64,000 bases of DNA from Amylostereum areolatum (lineage: Eukaryota; Basidiomycota; Agaricomycetes; Russulales; Stereaceae): assembly GCA_012932865.1 (NCBI GenBank), contig SAXG01000006.1, forward strand, positions 1,240,001-1,304,000. Direction: 5' to 3'. The notes beneath the pieces are model-generated. The model had not been told where the DNA came from and ran no database searches. It worked only from the letters and a program-made list of their open reading frames with translations. Positions 62,990 through 64,000 of the stretch are shown piece by piece (position 1 is the first letter of the stretch; every line of letters begins with the position of its first letter). The position numbers were made by a program, and so were the translations under genes.

Positions 62990-64000
62990 GTGTTCCCCCC
63001 AAGTATCTTTTGCGACTATTGTCCGTACAAGTACTCCGTCCTCACCTCCCTAGACACCAAGAGACCGGTACATTGGGCCCACAACCCTCCCGAAGAAAGC
63101 AGACAAGACTGGTACTTTCAAGGAGGCAACTATCTCACAGACGAAGACTTCGACCTTGCAACCGATGTCCTTGCCGCCTTCATCGACCCACCAGCATCCT
63201 CTTTCCCACCGCCCCGCCGATCCACCGTCCTCCTTCCCCCCAGGGGATTCAAGTTCGACAGTGTCACCAGGAAGTGATATGTGTATCGACGGAACCGGCA
63301 AGGAACACCAGGGCGTACAGTAGTTGAGTGGCAACCCTCTAGTGCAAACCCTGTTCAGGATCTCTGGTTTTGGAGACACAACCAGGAACTCATCACACCC
63401 CTCGAATTCCAAGTCGTGCGTGAAGTCCAAATCGAGCTCGACGAAGCTGAAGAACATCGCAAGGAACTCCGACGCCAACAAGCAGAAGCCTTCACCCGAT
63501 CCCTCGACATCGCCCTCCCCGCTGACAAAATGTCTGATGAAGAAACCAAACCCTCGACCGCCTCCAAGCACGAGATCGGCCCCAAGCCGAAGCCTTTCAA
63601 AGGCGATAGACGCGATACCCTCCGGTTCTCCCTTGAGCTCCGCATGTTCCTGCGCGTTAACAAAGATATTTACACCACAGATGATGTGAAGATGATGCTC
63701 CTCCTCAGCCTGATGGAGAGAGACACAGCGGACTCCTGGGCCACGCACCGCCACATGGAGCTCTTTGCCGATGAGGACAAGAAGGAAGAAGCCGAGGACT
63801 CTGGCGAAACACCTCCAAAGCTCCATTACAGCACCTACAAGGAGCTTTCAGATAGGTTTGGTCGAGACTTTGTACCCATCGAACCTAAGATGGAGGCCCA
63901 GCGTAAGATCAACGAGCTCACAATGACTACTCGGGACGTCACTGACTTCATCACCGAGTTCGAGCTGCTGGCGACCATGTTGGAATCGATGAGGAAGCAC
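62990..64000 (+). pseudogene. gag: family A gag, partial, one nonsense codon
   Basis: Extension FPPSIFCDYCPYKYSVLTSL, RQDWYFQGG, FKFDSVTRK then TGA (63275-63277), then YVYRRNRQGTPGRTVVEWQP, LTPLEFQVVREVQIELDEAE-like text, and the conserved start MSDEETKPSTASKHEIGPKP at 63530. The core PKPFKGDRRDTLRFSLELRM and TTRDVTDFITEFELLATM runs to the window end. From 63530 the frame is open. Confidence 0.85.

Larger units (their letters stand above)
61906..64000 (+). mobile_element. family A variant, 5' half, runs off the right edge
   Basis: LTR 61906-62328, primer-binding site 2 nt later (TGGACAGTCTACCC), pre-gag ORF and gag up to the end of the window. Its pre-gag N-terminal half differs strongly from the other copies, so it is a subfamily. 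One TGA (63275-63277) replaces the Trp of KWYAYRR in the gag extension. Confidence 0.9.

Overview
The window looks like an old, repeat-packed region of a basidiomycete (most likely Agaricomycete) chromosome. The evidence is short GT-AG introns of about 50 bp, chromodomain-bearing Ty3/Gypsy elements, hAT transposons, and dispersed multi-exon host-like genes of fungal families, one resembling the fungal TET/JBP dioxygenases. I saw no convincing rRNA or tRNA gene, no CRISPR array and no operon.

Layout. 1-16.6 kb is a mosaic of one Gypsy family (family A): a pol 3' end with LTR, a fragment of the 5' coding region holding a broken hAT transposon, an almost intact full-length copy on the minus strand (4948-12041), a CpG-decayed pol fragment, an LTR split by AT-rich foreign DNA, and a truncated 5' end. 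16.6-20.6 kb holds two unrecognised ORFs and a non-coding stretch. 20.7-35.4 kb is a Ty1/Copia element split in its reverse transcriptase by a second Gypsy family (family B, 24479-34732, minus strand). Family B itself carries a solo LTR with a perfect TSD, a hAT MITE with an 8-bp TSD and a 1.9-kb TIR element. 35.4-39.2 kb is another family A 5' half carrying a second hAT MITE. 39.4-45.5 kb holds a 45-bp minisatellite, a nonsense-riddled gene and G/C-skewed repeats. 45.8-61.9 kb is the gene-like part: a TET/JBP-like gene, an unknown gene, two F-box-like paralogues, an unknown spliced gene, and a Lys-rich multi-exon gene cut by the LTR of a last family A copy that runs off the right edge.

How it works together. 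Both Gypsy families appear to start reverse transcription by self-priming (Tf1-like). In each, the 10-11 nt complementary to the primer-binding site lie 33-34 nt downstream of the LTR TATA box, and the binding site begins 2 nt after the LTR. Both have an extra ORF between the 5' LTR and gag, with a similar spaced motif pattern, and in both pol runs through the polypurine tract into the 3' LTR. Family A joins gag to pol through a -1 shift at a T-run ending in the gag stop codon.

Older repeats and several genes show C-to-T change at CpG, with stop codons that are mostly TGA in place of CGA or TGG. This suggests cytosine methylation and deamination have shaped the locus. All comparisons were made by eye.
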